This document shows positions 24,983-34,230 of a DNA stretch of 64,000 nucleotides, piece by piece (the first letter of the stretch is position 1; each line of letters begins with the position of its first letter). This DNA comes from Candidatus Fermentibacterota bacterium (GTDB lineage: Bacteria; Fermentibacterota; Fermentibacteria; Fermentibacterales; Fermentibacteraceae): positions 1-64,000 of the forward strand of contig PDSZ01000019.1 of the NCBI GenBank assembly GCA_002748705.1, written 5' to 3'. The translations under genes were made by a program, and so were the position numbers. Below the pieces are notes generated by a model. The model saw nothing but the letters and a program-made list of their open reading frames with translations. It was not told where the DNA came from and did no database searches.

Positions 24983-25932
24983 AACGGGTACTTATTGCTG
25001 CCGTACTCTTTCTTTCATTCGGATGCAGGCAGGAATCCCTGGGGCCTTTGAACGGCATACTTGTGGTACACAGTAAGACTCTCACTGATTTCATAGATCA
25101 TGGAGGTCTTGAGTCTCTTCACATGGTGATAGAAACTGTTGATCCTGAGCAGGTCTTCAGCTTTTCCTACGCAGAACTCTCAGAGTTTACCGGAACACTT
25201 CAGGAAAGAAGAATAATTCTGATGCTGGTTGATTCAGCCCATTCAGGCATCGTTCCAGGTTCACTTGAGGAGCTTGAGGAGGGTATTCTGTTCGGGGAGG
25301 ATGTGTGGGCTCTCAATCAGCAGGTCTTTGCAGTTTGCCTTGAGCCAGGCGATTCGCTTCCTGAAGTTCTTCCTGATATGCTGGTTGAAGCTTACAACAG
25401 CCAGATGGCATCATATGTGTACCGCAGTTTTGTAAGTACTTCCATGACATCAGAGGAAAGAGTTGACAGCCTTAGACAGATAGGCTTCACTATGGATGTT
25501 CCCAAATCATACCTTACCCACAGCTGGCGGCCTGAAGACGGGTTCGTTCAGTTTCAGAGACAGCCTGACGATGAGAGTCTTCTTCTCTTCAGTCTCAGTG
25601 TGATTCGTTCAAGAGCTGAACTCAACAGTGAGAACGCCATGCTGGCCAGGGAAGCAATGGCAAGGACCTTCTTTTTTGATGCAGCAGCTGATTCTGTTGA
25701 CAGGGCAAGAACGAATGCTGTACCCTTTTCTGCAGGCAGTATTCAGGGGCTTGAACTCACCGGAGTCTGGCGGAATCCGGAGTACCTTAATGCCGGTTCA
25801 TTTACCACAAGGGTTCTTGATGCAGGAGATGAGTGGTATATTATGGATATGGAGGTATATAACCCGGGTCATGCTAAGGAACCGTATCTTCGTGAGGGCT
25901 GGATAATCATGGACACCTTCCGTAAGGAGTAA
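24979..25932 (+). CDS. DUF4837-like lipoprotein
   Basis: 317 residues. The lipobox is LFLSFGCR. The body resembles the DUF4837 lipoprotein family described mainly in Bacteroidetes. After a short strand GILVVHS, it has a segment like ERRIILML, a central VPKSYLTHSWRPEDGFVQFQR block, and a C-terminal two-strand WYIMDMEVYNPG segment. The function is unknown. It is coupled to the upstream membrane protein (ATGA) and 3 bp from the TPR gene. Confidence 0.65.
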   Translation: MKRVLIAAVLFLSFGCRQESLGPLNGILVVHSKTLTDFIDHGGLESLHMVIETVDPEQVFSFSYAELSEFTGTLQERRIILMLVDSAHSGIVPGSLEELEEGILFGEDVWALNQQVFAVCLEPGDSLPEVLPDMLVEAYNSQMASYVYRSFVSTSMTSEERVDSLRQIGFTMDVPKSYLTHSWRPEDGFVQFQRQPDDESLLLFSLSVIRSRAELNSENAMLAREAMARTFFFDAAADSVDRARTNAVPFSAGSIQGLELTGVWRNPEYLNAGSFTTRVLDAGDEWYIMDMEVYNPGHAKEPYLREGWIIMDTFRKE

Positions 25933-25935
25933 GAA

Positions 25936-26619
25936 GTGCCGAATAGCAATAAAGAAGCGCAGGAACTATATCAGAGCTGGCTATCAAATCCGACACCAGT
26001 GCTTTGCGTAAGGCTTGCCGGCAAACTCAGAAAGGAAGGCCGTTCCTCTGAAGCTCTTGATGTGGCCAGAAAAGGTCTTGACAAATGGGGGAACAATGTT
26101 TCCGTCAATGTAGTATTTGGCCGCTGTGCTCTTGACAATAACTTTTCAGATGAAGCAAAGGCTGCTTTTGAGAAGGTTATCTCACTTGATCCTTTGAACC
26201 TCATTGCAATCAAGAGTCTGGGAAAACTGAACTTTCAGGAAGGCAACCTGGACAAAGCCGTTGAACTTTTTGAGGAATATCTTTTTGAGTACCCGGGCGA
26301 TCCTGATATTGAGGAGATGCTTGCGAGTACCAGGCAAAAACTCAACGCGCTTAAACAGGAGGCCAGGCTTACAGGGCAGAATGTGACCTATCCTGATACA
26401 GAGAGAATGGCTTCTATTCTCGCTGCTCAGGACAGCGGCAAAAAAGAGTCTGATGAACTTAAATCTCTGACAATTGAGCACTCTGTGTCTGTTGAAGCTG
26501 AACCTTTTGCAGAACCGCCTTCTGAAAGCAAAGAGCCTTCAAGGGCCCCCAGAAGTCTCTATGACCTTTTTACTTCTGAGGAGAGGGAAGAGCTGGGGCT
26601 CACTGCTTTCGATAAATGA
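25936..26619 (+). CDS. TPR-repeat protein
   Basis: 227 residues, cytoplasmic. At least three tetratricopeptide repeats fill residues ~10-125 (for example NVVFGRCALDNNFSDEAKAAF and LGKLNFQEGNLDKAVELFEEY). They are followed by a charged, disordered region and a C-terminal helix with LYDLFTSEEREELGL. It starts at GTG with AAGGAG 7 bp upstream. The stop overlaps the aroQ start (ATGA). The short terminal helix may be a docking peptide. Partner unknown. Confidence 0.75.
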   Translation: MPNSNKEAQELYQSWLSNPTPVLCVRLAGKLRKEGRSSEALDVARKGLDKWGNNVSVNVVFGRCALDNNFSDEAKAAFEKVISLDPLNLIAIKSLGKLNFQEGNLDKAVELFEEYLFEYPGDPDIEEMLASTRQKLNALKQEARLTGQNVTYPDTERMASILAAQDSGKKESDELKSLTIEHSVSVEAEPFAEPPSESKEPSRAPRSLYDLFTSEEREELGLTAFDK

Positions 26620-27059
26620 CCAGGATAACAGTACTGAACGGTCCCAGCCTGAATATGCTGGGGGTTCGTGAGCCTGAAGTATACGGACCGGACGATTACG
26701 CTTCACTGTGTGAAACCATAACTTCCTTCTGTAAGAAGAATGGTATTCAGCTGGAGATTTTTCAGTTTGATCTCCAGGGAGAAATAGTCAGAGCTATCAA
26801 TGATGCTTCAGGGATTTCTGATGGTCTGGTAATTAATCCCGGCGGTTACTCCCACACTTCAGTGGCAGTCCTGGATGCAATGACAGCCTTCAGAGGGCCT
26901 GTGGTTGAGGTTCATATTTCTCAGATACATAACAGGGAAGATTTCAGAGCGCGACTGCTCACAGCCAGAGGTGCCGATGTGGTAATCTCCGGGGCTGGTT
27001 TTGCCGGTTACACATCAGCTATACACATAATAACAGATATACTGCGGAGGAAAGATTAA
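26616..27059 (+). CDS. aroQ: 3-dehydroquinate dehydratase, type II
   Basis: Third step of the shikimate pathway; 147 residues, the typical dodecameric type II size. Signatures are LNGPSLNMLGVREPEVYG (with the catalytic Tyr on the flexible loop), NPGGYSHTSVA, and VEVHISQIHNREDFR with the catalytic His. It is directly followed by efp (TAATG), a common pairing in many bacteria. Confidence 0.96.
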   Translation: MTRITVLNGPSLNMLGVREPEVYGPDDYASLCETITSFCKKNGIQLEIFQFDLQGEIVRAINDASGISDGLVINPGGYSHTSVAVLDAMTAFRGPVVEVHISQIHNREDFRARLLTARGADVVISGAGFAGYTSAIHIITDILRRKD

Positions 27060-27622
27060 TGGCTACCAGTAATGATTTCAGACGGGGTATGGTCCTAGAT
27101 ATTGACGGCAAGTACTTCTCTATTCAGGAGTTTCAGCATGTTAACCCAGGAAAGGGCGCGGCTTTTGTAAGATCAAAGCTCAAGGATGTTGTTTCCGGCA
27201 AAGTTATTGAAAAAACATGGCGAGCTGGAGAAAAGGTAACCGAGATACGGCTGGAGCGCAGGGTTTATCAGCTTCTTTACCACACTGATGAGAGTTTCAC
27301 TGTTATGGATCCAGCCACCTATGAGCAGATAGACCTTTCTGCAGATCTTGTAGGCGACGCTGCAAGCTACCTCACAGACAACTGCGATATAGGAGTTCTT
27401 TTTGTAGGTGACAACCCTATAATAGTTGAGCCTCCCAACTTCGTTGATCTGCTTATCACCAAATCCGATCCTGGTCTCAAGGGTGATACTGCAACAGGCG
27501 GTACTAAACCGGCAATACTGGAAACAGGTCTTGTGGTACAGGTTCCCTTATTCGTAAAAGAGGGGGAAAGAATCAGGATTGATACCAGGACCGGTGAGTA
27601 CATGGAGAGAAGCAAAGACTGA
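27059..27622 (+). CDS. efp: Elongation factor P
   Basis: Relieves ribosome stalling at polyproline; 187 residues with three OB/KOW-type domains. The loop tip reads NPGKGAAFVRSK with Lys32 at the position that is modified in lysine-type EF-P. No modification gene (epmA/epmB or ymfI) is in the window. The end (GERIRIDTRTGEYMER) is the canonical C-terminal signature. Its stop is 7 bp from the end of the convergent dacB-like gene. Confidence 0.97.
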   Translation: MATSNDFRRGMVLDIDGKYFSIQEFQHVNPGKGAAFVRSKLKDVVSGKVIEKTWRAGEKVTEIRLERRVYQLLYHTDESFTVMDPATYEQIDLSADLVGDAASYLTDNCDIGVLFVGDNPIIVEPPNFVDLLITKSDPGLKGDTATGGTKPAILETGLVVQVPLFVKEGERIRIDTRTGEYMERSKD

Positions 27623-27629
27623 CAGGGAC

Positions 27630-28970
27630 TCACAGGTTCCTGTACATATCCTCAATGAAACGATCCTGCCAGCTTCTGGCTCTCAGTATCCTGCCTTCTG
27701 GTATGTGAAGGAATATCGCAACTGATATTCTTCTGCCGCTGGCAGTTGTGAGTATGCCTGCTATGGTGCATGTATCGTTAAGTGATCCGGTCTTTCCGCG
27801 AAATGATCCTTCAGGTATCTGTTCCATTCGAGTGGAGAGAGTACCGTCAACACCGTTAACAGGGAATCCGGCAAGGAACTCAGGGCCGTATTCAAGGCTT
27901 GAGGCTCCGTTGCTGAACACAGCTGCCAGTTGCCGGGCAGTGAGAAGATTCAGTCTTGAAAGCCCTGATCCGTCTGCAAGCTGCCAACCGGTCTGACCAG
28001 GCACAAGCGAGTCAAGCATAGCTGCGGATATGTCGCATCCTGCCCTGGTTGAACCTGGATCTCCTGTAACCTTCCATGCAATAGTTCGCAGAACCTGCTC
28101 TGCCACCATGTTTCTGCTCCATTTGTTCATGGACCCCAGAATCACCCAGAGGGGATCGGAGTACATCACTGAAGCGGAAGGGAGGTCTTCACTGGAAAAA
28201 CTGTTCTCCGTAATCCCTCCGATAACAACCTGCAGCCCTGTTTCAGAAAGCTTTTCTGCAAGATAGCCGGTGAGTTCGGCAGGTGCACCGGGAAATGGCT
28301 TGTAGATAATCTTTCTCTCTCCGTCTGCAATTGTTCCTGAGACTGTCATTACAGGTATTTCTCTATCCCAGTCTCCTGCATTTACAGTTACTGCTGTTGT
28401 TCTGCCTGCTGAGAGCCTTTCGGTTTCAAGCTGAAGAGAGGGCAGCCGGGGATATGTCTGTACCCGAGGGTGCCCGTCAGAGGATGATACAATTACTTCC
28501 AGAACATTATCACCTATGCATAGAGGTTCAACAGGAGGGCAGTAGGTTCTGTTCCAGTCGCTTCTGTCCCAGCCTGGAAGGTGGCTCTCGCCGGTAACGG
28601 CCCCTGGATCTGTCAGAAGGGTCCATAGAGACCCTTCTGGAAGTAAAGCCGCAGTTTCCATGGCAGTTCTGGTCACATCCTCCGCTGAGAGAAGCGGAGC
28701 TCCTGCTCCTCTGAGAATAAGCGTTGCCCTGGAAGAGTCAACAAGAATGCTGGTGTGATACACATATTCTGCACCAAGGTACCTGAGAGCAGAAAGGGTA
28801 GTTACAGCCTTTACGGTACTGGCAGGTCGCATAGGAACACAGCTGTTCACATCAAGCAGAACCTGACCGGTATCAATATCTTCAGCGAATATGCCTGCTT
28901 CCCACCCTGATGGCAGCTCCGGACTGGAAAGGCTCCGGAGCAAAATTGCTGTAAGTAACGCTGATAGCAT
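27630..28970 (-). CDS. dacB: D-alanyl-D-alanine carboxypeptidase / PBP4 family (peptidase S13)
   Basis: Periplasmic penicillin-binding protein that trims or cleaves peptidoglycan stem peptides; 446 residues. An N-terminal signal helix (LSALLTAILLRSL) is followed by the serine nucleophile motif SxxK in PASTVKAVTTL, the SxN motif in NKWSRNMVAEQ and the KTG motif in RGKTGSLNDTC. The insert between SxxK and SxN is the expected PBP4 size. AGGAGG precedes the ATG. It is divergent from the parvulin-like lipoprotein gene. Confidence 0.92.
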   Translation of the reverse strand: MLSALLTAILLRSLSSPELPSGWEAGIFAEDIDTGQVLLDVNSCVPMRPASTVKAVTTLSALRYLGAEYVYHTSILVDSSRATLILRGAGAPLLSAEDVTRTAMETAALLPEGSLWTLLTDPGAVTGESHLPGWDRSDWNRTYCPPVEPLCIGDNVLEVIVSSSDGHPRVQTYPRLPSLQLETERLSAGRTTAVTVNAGDWDREIPVMTVSGTIADGERKIIYKPFPGAPAELTGYLAEKLSETGLQVVIGGITENSFSSEDLPSASVMYSDPLWVILGSMNKWSRNMVAEQVLRTIAWKVTGDPGSTRAGCDISAAMLDSLVPGQTGWQLADGSGLSRLNLLTARQLAAVFSNGASSLEYGPEFLAGFPVNGVDGTLSTRMEQIPEGSFRGKTGSLNDTCTIAGILTTASGRRISVAIFLHIPEGRILRARSWQDRFIEDMYRNL

Positions 28971-28981
28971 CTATCCTCCTG

Positions 28982-29010
28982 TTGACATTTCTCTTTCTTG
29001 TTATAACAAT
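28982..29010 (+). promoter_or_regulatory. Probable promoter in the divergent dacB / lipoprotein region
   Basis: TTGACA (28982-28987) with AACAAT (29005-29010) at 17 bp. The palindrome GTTATAAC (29000-29007) sits between and could offer a TATAAC -10 element on either strand, but only at a 14-bp spacing. Confidence 0.45.
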
Positions 29011-29053
29011 AGCGTTCACAGTTAAGTATCTAACATATGAAAAAGGAGATTCC

Positions 29054-30745
29054 ATGAAATTGAATATAAGTGCTGTTCTATCTCTTCTTATACTTATGGC
29101 ATGCGGCTCTGCAGGCGGGCCTGGTGTTCCAGGTGCAGTTATTACCATAGGCGACAGGTCTGTAACTGCAGATGATGTGACTGAATCCTTTGAGCGGTAC
29201 AGGGGAGATACTTTATCTGTGAACATTCTGAAAGAGAACATAATAGCACGAGAACTCTTCCTTGCGCATGCCTTCGAGCTGGAACTGGATCAGGACAGGG
29301 AAGGCGCACGGCTCTCCCACGAAAGGGCAAGGGAATATCTTCAGTCTGCCCTTTTAGAGCATATGCTTGGTCTGGTTGAGAGCGATTATGAAGCAGTTCG
29401 CGCTTTCTGGAACTCCCTGGGAACAAGTGTTGAATACAGGGCTCTGGCAGTCCGTGATCCGCTGGTGATGGATACTGTTGTGACCAGACTTCAGGAAGGA
29501 GTTTCTCTCAGTACTCTTGCAGTGAAGTACGGGATAGACCCTATTACCATTCAGTCTGAGGGCTTAATCAGTCTTCAAGATAGAATGTACTCTAATTTAA
29601 TGGATCTTGAACCTCTTTCCGGAAATCTGGAACCTGGGCAGATTATCGGTCCCTTTGAGGTTCCTGTAGGGCTCAGAATACTTCAGATAGACTCTGTATG
29701 GACATATGAGCCAGGCCCCTTCTCCGGTGACTCTGCTCGCATCGCAAGGCTTCTCCTTGCAAGGGCAAGAGAGGCCAGAAAGCAGTTTATTGAAGACAGC
29801 CTTAAGACCAATGCTCAAATTGAGATTAACCAGGAGGCAATCGCACTGCTGGCTCAGGGATCGGTCAATAACGGCAGAGAATTCAGGGATTTCACTCCAG
29901 AGGAAAATGAGATAACAGTTCTCTCCTGGAACAGCGGAAGCAGAGATGTCTATTCCGTTTCCGAGAATATTGAGCATCTGCCTGTATACCTTCCCAGAGA
30001 GACAGACAATCTCTTCTGGCTTGAGGAGTATGCAGTAAGACTGGCTCTTTTTGATATGGAAATGGAAGCAGCTCAGCAACTGGGGCTTGATACTGTTCCT
30101 GAAACTGCAGAAAAAATCAGAATAGCCTCAATGGAGATACTTCTTGATTCCTATTATGAGCAGGTAATAAGCCCTAGAATCCAGCCGGATTCAGCTCTTC
30201 TTCAGGAACTCTACCTTGAGGTCAGAGATGATTATCCTGTGGAGGAGAGCAGAGTGTACAATGTTCTTCTTCTGGAATCTCAGTCTGCTATTCACAGAGC
30301 TGAAGAAATAATGGGTTCAGGTGAAGACATGCTTGATTACGCTGAAAATTTCAAGCAGTTCCCTCAGATTCTTGCAGAGGGTGAGGAGTATCTTACAGTA
30401 CCTCTTACAATGAATACGATACCTGAGAATGACAGGCTGGTCATGTTCAGCATGGAAACCGGTGATGAACAGCTTATTTCACTGGCTGATACTGTTTCGT
30501 TGTGGTTCAGGCTGGTGGAGATTATTCCTGCGCACACTTCTGAGTTTGATGAGATCAGAGATGTGATTCTTAACCTGGCAAGTCAGAAACTTGAAACCGA
30601 AATAATAGAGGGTCTTGTGGACAGTCTGGAAGCTGTTTATCATCCTTATGTAGATGAGGAATTTTTTACCAGTTTTTATGTCTCTGCTGAAACTGATTCC
30701 CTGCCTGCCCAGGAGAGTCCTGAAGGGTTGACAGATGCGCTGTAG
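29054..30745 (+). CDS. Parvulin-like (PpiC/SurA-type) peptidyl-prolyl isomerase lipoprotein
   Basis: 563 residues; the lipobox is LILMACGS. It probably assists folding of exported proteins. After an N-terminal chaperone-type helical region there is a parvulin-like module (IQSEGLISLQDRMYSNLMD, then LEPGQIIGPFEVPVGLRILQI). A weaker second copy lies near residues 410-520 (RVYNVLLLE to WFRLVEIIP). Catalytic residues are not obviously conserved, so it may be a chaperone without isomerase activity. The ATG at 29054 is used because AAGGAG is 5 bp before it. It overlaps the next gene by 11 bp. Confidence 0.7.
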   Translation: MKLNISAVLSLLILMACGSAGGPGVPGAVITIGDRSVTADDVTESFERYRGDTLSVNILKENIIARELFLAHAFELELDQDREGARLSHERAREYLQSALLEHMLGLVESDYEAVRAFWNSLGTSVEYRALAVRDPLVMDTVVTRLQEGVSLSTLAVKYGIDPITIQSEGLISLQDRMYSNLMDLEPLSGNLEPGQIIGPFEVPVGLRILQIDSVWTYEPGPFSGDSARIARLLLARAREARKQFIEDSLKTNAQIEINQEAIALLAQGSVNNGREFRDFTPEENEITVLSWNSGSRDVYSVSENIEHLPVYLPRETDNLFWLEEYAVRLALFDMEMEAAQQLGLDTVPETAEKIRIASMEILLDSYYEQVISPRIQPDSALLQELYLEVRDDYPVEESRVYNVLLLESQSAIHRAEEIMGSGEDMLDYAENFKQFPQILAEGEEYLTVPLTMNTIPENDRLVMFSMETGDEQLISLADTVSLWFRLVEIIPAHTSEFDEIRDVILNLASQKLETEIIEGLVDSLEAVYHPYVDEEFFTSFYVSAETDSLPAQESPEGLTDAL

Positions 30746-31685
30746 AAGTTGTGGTCACGATAATCGGAACAAATCAAAAGGCCCCTGCGGTAATTGCGGA
30801 TTCAAACTTGATGATCAGAATGAACCCAGGTCTGTTCAGAGAGAGGCGCTTCAGAAGCCTCTCGGCGCTGATTCCAGGGTTGGCAATTCTCCTCCTCCTG
30901 ACCTTGTTCCGGTTAAGAAACACCATTCAGGTATTATTGGTATTGCTGTTTTTATCACGGCTCTTTTGGTAACCATCTATATTGTCAGGAATTTTGACCG
31001 TGCAGAATATCAGCCTGAAATTGATATGAGCGAAGTACTTGCCCAGGAAGAAGAACTTCCCGGGGACAGTCTGCCTTTGATGCTCGGTACAGAGATAGTA
31101 TATGCATTTAACGATGAGGGCACTTCAGCAGCTCCCAGAACGAATGTGAATCTGTCCCTGATTCCTGAAGGAACGACTGTTTCTTTCCTTGCTCTGGGGT
31201 CCCTGTCTATTCAGCCTGTGGTTAATTACATGCAGCAGAAGATTAACGGAAACGATTTCAGGTATCTGGAACCAGATTCCCTTTTCTGCTGGACCGATAC
31301 CACAAAAACCTCATACTCGGCGATACCTATACTGAAGCCGGTTCCTTCTCCTGAAATGGATTCAACCGCAGTTCAGCCTGTTGAACTGAAGATAGTCTTT
31401 ACAGAGGACTGGCTGAGATTCATGGTTGAGGAATACAACACAGATATCGCTGAGCCGGTACCGGGCCTTGCCTTCAACAGGAGAACTTTCATGATGGTTC
31501 TTGATCAGGTTGACAGAACCATAAACAGAAGGAATACCGATGAGCGGCCTGTTCACATAACTGTTCTCTTTCCTGGAGATATAACCATAGGACAGGCTGT
31601 GGAAATAAGCGATTCAGTTGAAGCCTGCACCGATACTCTTGGATATCAGGGGTTTAATCTTAAGTGGGTTAATGTCAGTAACTGA
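30735..31685 (+). CDS. Zinc-ribbon, single-pass membrane protein
   Basis: 316 residues. The N-terminus is a zinc ribbon (CRSCGHDN then CGNCGF) in the cytoplasm. One transmembrane helix follows (GIIGIAVFITALLVTIYIV, near residue 72), then a ~220-residue extracytoplasmic domain of mixed alpha/beta pattern that I do not recognise. The repeated use of zinc ribbon plus transmembrane helix recalls the protein at 53673-55112. It is flanked by overlaps with the parvulin-like gene and the M20 peptidase gene. Confidence 0.7.
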   Translation: MRCRSCGHDNRNKSKGPCGNCGFKLDDQNEPRSVQREALQKPLGADSRVGNSPPPDLVPVKKHHSGIIGIAVFITALLVTIYIVRNFDRAEYQPEIDMSEVLAQEEELPGDSLPLMLGTEIVYAFNDEGTSAAPRTNVNLSLIPEGTTVSFLALGSLSIQPVVNYMQQKINGNDFRYLEPDSLFCWTDTTKTSYSAIPILKPVPSPEMDSTAVQPVELKIVFTEDWLRFMVEEYNTDIAEPVPGLAFNRRTFMMVLDQVDRTINRRNTDERPVHITVLFPGDITIGQAVEISDSVEACTDTLGYQGFNLKWVNVSN

Positions 31686-32868
31686 TCAGATTCTTGATCG
31701 TTTTTCCGGAACTATCAGATTCCGGACAGTATCAGGCCCCGGTGTTTTTCCGCTGGGGCCTTTTCATCAGATGAGGGAATACTCTGCTTCTGCCTGGCCA
31801 CTGGTTTTCAGCAGGCTGGAAATGCATCTGATCGGCGAGGCATCAATCGTTCTTATCTGGAGAGGATTCTCAAAGGAATCTCAGCCCTTCATGCTCGCTG
31901 CCCATCAGGATGTGGTACCTGCCGGAGAAGATGGCTGGCTCTTTGATCCGTTTGGAGGCGTTATAAGCCAGGGCAGAGTCTACGGCAGGGGAACAGTGGA
32001 TTACAAATGCGGATATGCCGGTATGCTTGAGGCTGCCCACAGGCTCCTTGAGTCCGGTTTTACTCCTGAGAGAACAGTTGTTCTTGCATTCGGTCATGAT
32101 GAGGAGACAGGAGGGCTTAACGGAGCAGCTTCCATTACTTCTTTTCTGCTGGAAAGAGGTATTCGCTGCTCAAGCGTTCTTGATGAAGGCGGTTACATAT
32201 ATACACTGCCAGATGGTTGTGAGGAGGCTGTAATCGCCACATCGGAGAAGGGTTATGCCACTTTCTCTCTGAGATCATCTGCGGTTCAGGGGCACGCATC
32301 GGTTCCAGGAGAGGTTACAGCAATCGGTAAACTTGCCAGAGTGATATGCTCTCTTGAAGATATGAACCTGACATCTGCTGACAGTACAACCCTTGCTCCT
32401 ACAATGATACACGCAGGGCAGAAGGAGAATGTGCTTCCTGCATCGGCAGAACTTCTTGTGAACACCCGTCCTGCACCTGGAACATCAGTGAATGATGTGC
32501 TGAGACTTATAACAGAGGCAGCGAAACCATTTGGCGTTTCTGTGGCGCTGGTTCAGAATCCCAGCGTCTCTGAGCCTTCAGATGTTTCCAGCTGGGAAAC
32601 TCCGGATATGAATGCTCTTCTGGCAGCTGCCGGATCAGTGCTGAACAGCCGCATTCCTGTAAGAGAAGGTATTTTTCCTGCGGCAACCGATTCCAGAAGG
32701 TACAGACTTGCAGCGGATAATACCTACAGGTTTATGCCGGTCAGGCTGGGCAGCGAAGGTATAGGAACCCTTCATTCAGTAAATGAGAGCATTTCAACAA
32801 CTGATTATCTTAACTGTGTAAGGTTCTATGAAAGATACATCAGTGAGGCTTCAGCGGTGCAATCCTGA
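31672..32868 (+). CDS. M20 family metallopeptidase (carboxypeptidase/deacylase type)
   Basis: 398 residues. Zinc-dependent exopeptidase or deacylase. Metal ligands are His in AHQDVV, Asp in GRGTVDYKCG, the catalytic Glu pair in GHDEETGG, and the late His in LHSVNES. The usual GRGxxDDKG reads GRGTVDYKCG here: the bridging Asp is kept, and the next Asp and Gly are replaced by Tyr and Cys. No signal peptide, so cytoplasmic. The ATG at 31672 overlaps the previous gene by 14 bp. Substrate unknown; acetylornithine deacetylase, succinyl-DAP desuccinylase and carboxypeptidase G2 types are all possible. Confidence 0.85.
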   Translation: MSVTDQILDRFSGTIRFRTVSGPGVFPLGPFHQMREYSASAWPLVFSRLEMHLIGEASIVLIWRGFSKESQPFMLAAHQDVVPAGEDGWLFDPFGGVISQGRVYGRGTVDYKCGYAGMLEAAHRLLESGFTPERTVVLAFGHDEETGGLNGAASITSFLLERGIRCSSVLDEGGYIYTLPDGCEEAVIATSEKGYATFSLRSSAVQGHASVPGEVTAIGKLARVICSLEDMNLTSADSTTLAPTMIHAGQKENVLPASAELLVNTRPAPGTSVNDVLRLITEAAKPFGVSVALVQNPSVSEPSDVSSWETPDMNALLAAAGSVLNSRIPVREGIFPAATDSRRYRLAADNTYRFMPVRLGSEGIGTLHSVNESISTTDYLNCVRFYERYISEASAVQS

Positions 32869-33027
32869 CGAAAATATTGATTGTCTGTTATTGCAGTGAT
32901 CAAGCAGGCAGCGCAGTGTATTAATTATGGCTTGATGCTGAAGCTTTAAACCTTTACAGCGCAACGGAATGAGGATATATTAGGTGCATAGAAATGCACG
33001 CAATATGAGCACATTTGCTCAAAACCC
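32869..33027. other. Spacer with two small hairpins upstream of the transposase remnant
   Basis: Two short inverted repeats lie close together: GTGCAT/ATGCAC with a 4-nt loop (32984-32999) and GAGCA/TGCTC (33006-33019). They abut the transposase remnant and could be part of the insertion-element end. No gene seen. Confidence 0.35.
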
Positions 33028-33627
33028 TTGCACCTGGAGATTCAATTGTATCAGCATAACAACCGTCAGTTGGAAATTGAGGCCTTCAAGACTCCATTCA
33101 GGACACCGCTGGATACTGAGAACAGATGGGTCAAGCTGGCAAAGCTGGTTCCCTGGGATTTCGTGGAAGAAGTTTATCTTCGAAGTCTCGGGAGAAAGAA
33201 AGAAGGACAGCGAGCCCTCCCCGGCAGATTCGCGTTCGGTTCCATACTGATCCAGGAGAAACTTGGTCTGACAGACAGGGAGACAGTGGACACGATCAGA
33301 GAGAATCCTTACCTCCAGTGGTTCTTAGGATTGCAGGAGTTCCAGATCAAGCCTCCGTTGGATCAGTCACAGCTTTGCAGGTTCAGGAAGAGATTTCCCG
33401 CACAGGCCATAGCTGAGATAAACGAGAGAATCCTCCTGGCCGCCCGCAAGAGCGACAGAGATGATCTCCCATTCTCAAGAAGTGGAGTTAGTACTGTTTG
33501 CCTTCACAGGGCAACGCCTTTTCTGCATTCAACGATGGACACTATGTCTAGTATCTCTTGTACATCTTTATCGGTTGCGTTATCCCAAGTCTTGCGCTTC
33601 CTTTGCAGCTATATGTCTTCATCTTAA
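33028..33627 (+). pseudogene. Truncated IS5-type transposase (N-terminal DUF772-like domain)
   Basis: About the first 150 residues match the N-terminal DNA-binding region of IS5/IS1182-type transposases: WVKLAKLVPWDFVEEVYLRS, FGSILIQEKLGLTDRETVDTIRENPYLQWFLG, then DQSQLCRFRKRF. The DDE catalytic domain is missing; after about 33480 the frame becomes unrelated sequence and stops at 33627. It is the only trace of a mobile element in the window and cannot be active. Confidence 0.75.
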
Positions 33628-33744
33628 GTGAATCGTAACCCTCCCCATTATGAGGACAGTTGAATAGAGGAGATATCCTCGGTTAACATTCAGATGCTTT
33701 TCGCTGAGATTGACCGGCGGGGGTTTCCACGGTAGGATTACAAA
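33628..33744. other. Spacer after the transposase remnant
   Basis: No gene seen. An 8-bp ATATCCTC (33673-33680) is the inverted copy of GAGGATAT at 32971-32978, so the element may once have spanned 32971-33680. Eight matching bases can occur by chance. Confidence 0.3.
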
Positions 33745-34230
33745 ATGCTTACTGAAAACTTTCCTCTGTTCATTCTGGATTCCCTGCGGAGCGCATTCAA
33801 TGTAGGTTCCGTGTTCAGAACAGCTGAATTCATTTCGCCCTGCGGAGTTCTTTTATGCGGTATTACCGCAAGACCAGGGGGACGGAAGGTGGGAAGAACA
33901 TCCAGAGGAACCCACGCAACAGTTCCATGGAGATGGTTCGAGAGTTCAGTTGCCGCTGTTAAGGCAGCTGCGCCTGGCAGGGAGATAATCGCAGTGGAGA
34001 ATACTCCGGACGCTATGCCTCTTCATCAGGCTTCCTTCTCCCCTTCTGCTGCATTCATATTGGGCAACGAAGCAGAAGGTGTATCAAAAGAGGCACTTGA
34101 GTTGTCTGCTGCCAGAATAATAATACCACAGTCCGGTACCAGACAGTGTATCAATGTTTCCAGTACAGCTGCTGTAATAGCCTGGGAAATACAGAGAAGG
34201 CGACTGACAGGAGAATTTGATAATGCTTAA
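33745..34230 (+). CDS. SpoU/TrmH-type RNA 2'-O-methyltransferase
   Basis: 161 residues with the SPOUT trefoil-knot signatures: motif 1 SAFNVGSVFRTAEF, motif 2 FILGNEAEGVSKE and motif 3 CINVSSTAAVIAWE. The family uses SAM to methylate ribose in tRNA or rRNA. The short form without an N-terminal domain resembles TrmH/TrmL-like enzymes; the target nucleotide cannot be told. Its stop overlaps the ferredoxin gene. Confidence 0.88.
   Translation: MLTENFPLFILDSLRSAFNVGSVFRTAEFISPCGVLLCGITARPGGRKVGRTSRGTHATVPWRWFESSVAAVKAAAPGREIIAVENTPDAMPLHQASFSPSAAFILGNEAEGVSKEALELSAARIIIPQSGTRQCINVSSTAAVIAWEIQRRRLTGEFDNA

Noticed and set aside
28995..29012. Palindrome GTTATAAC as a shared -10 element for both divergent genes
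   Set aside because: Spacing to the -35 candidate is only 14 bp on the plus strand; the 17-bp AACAAT option is preferred.
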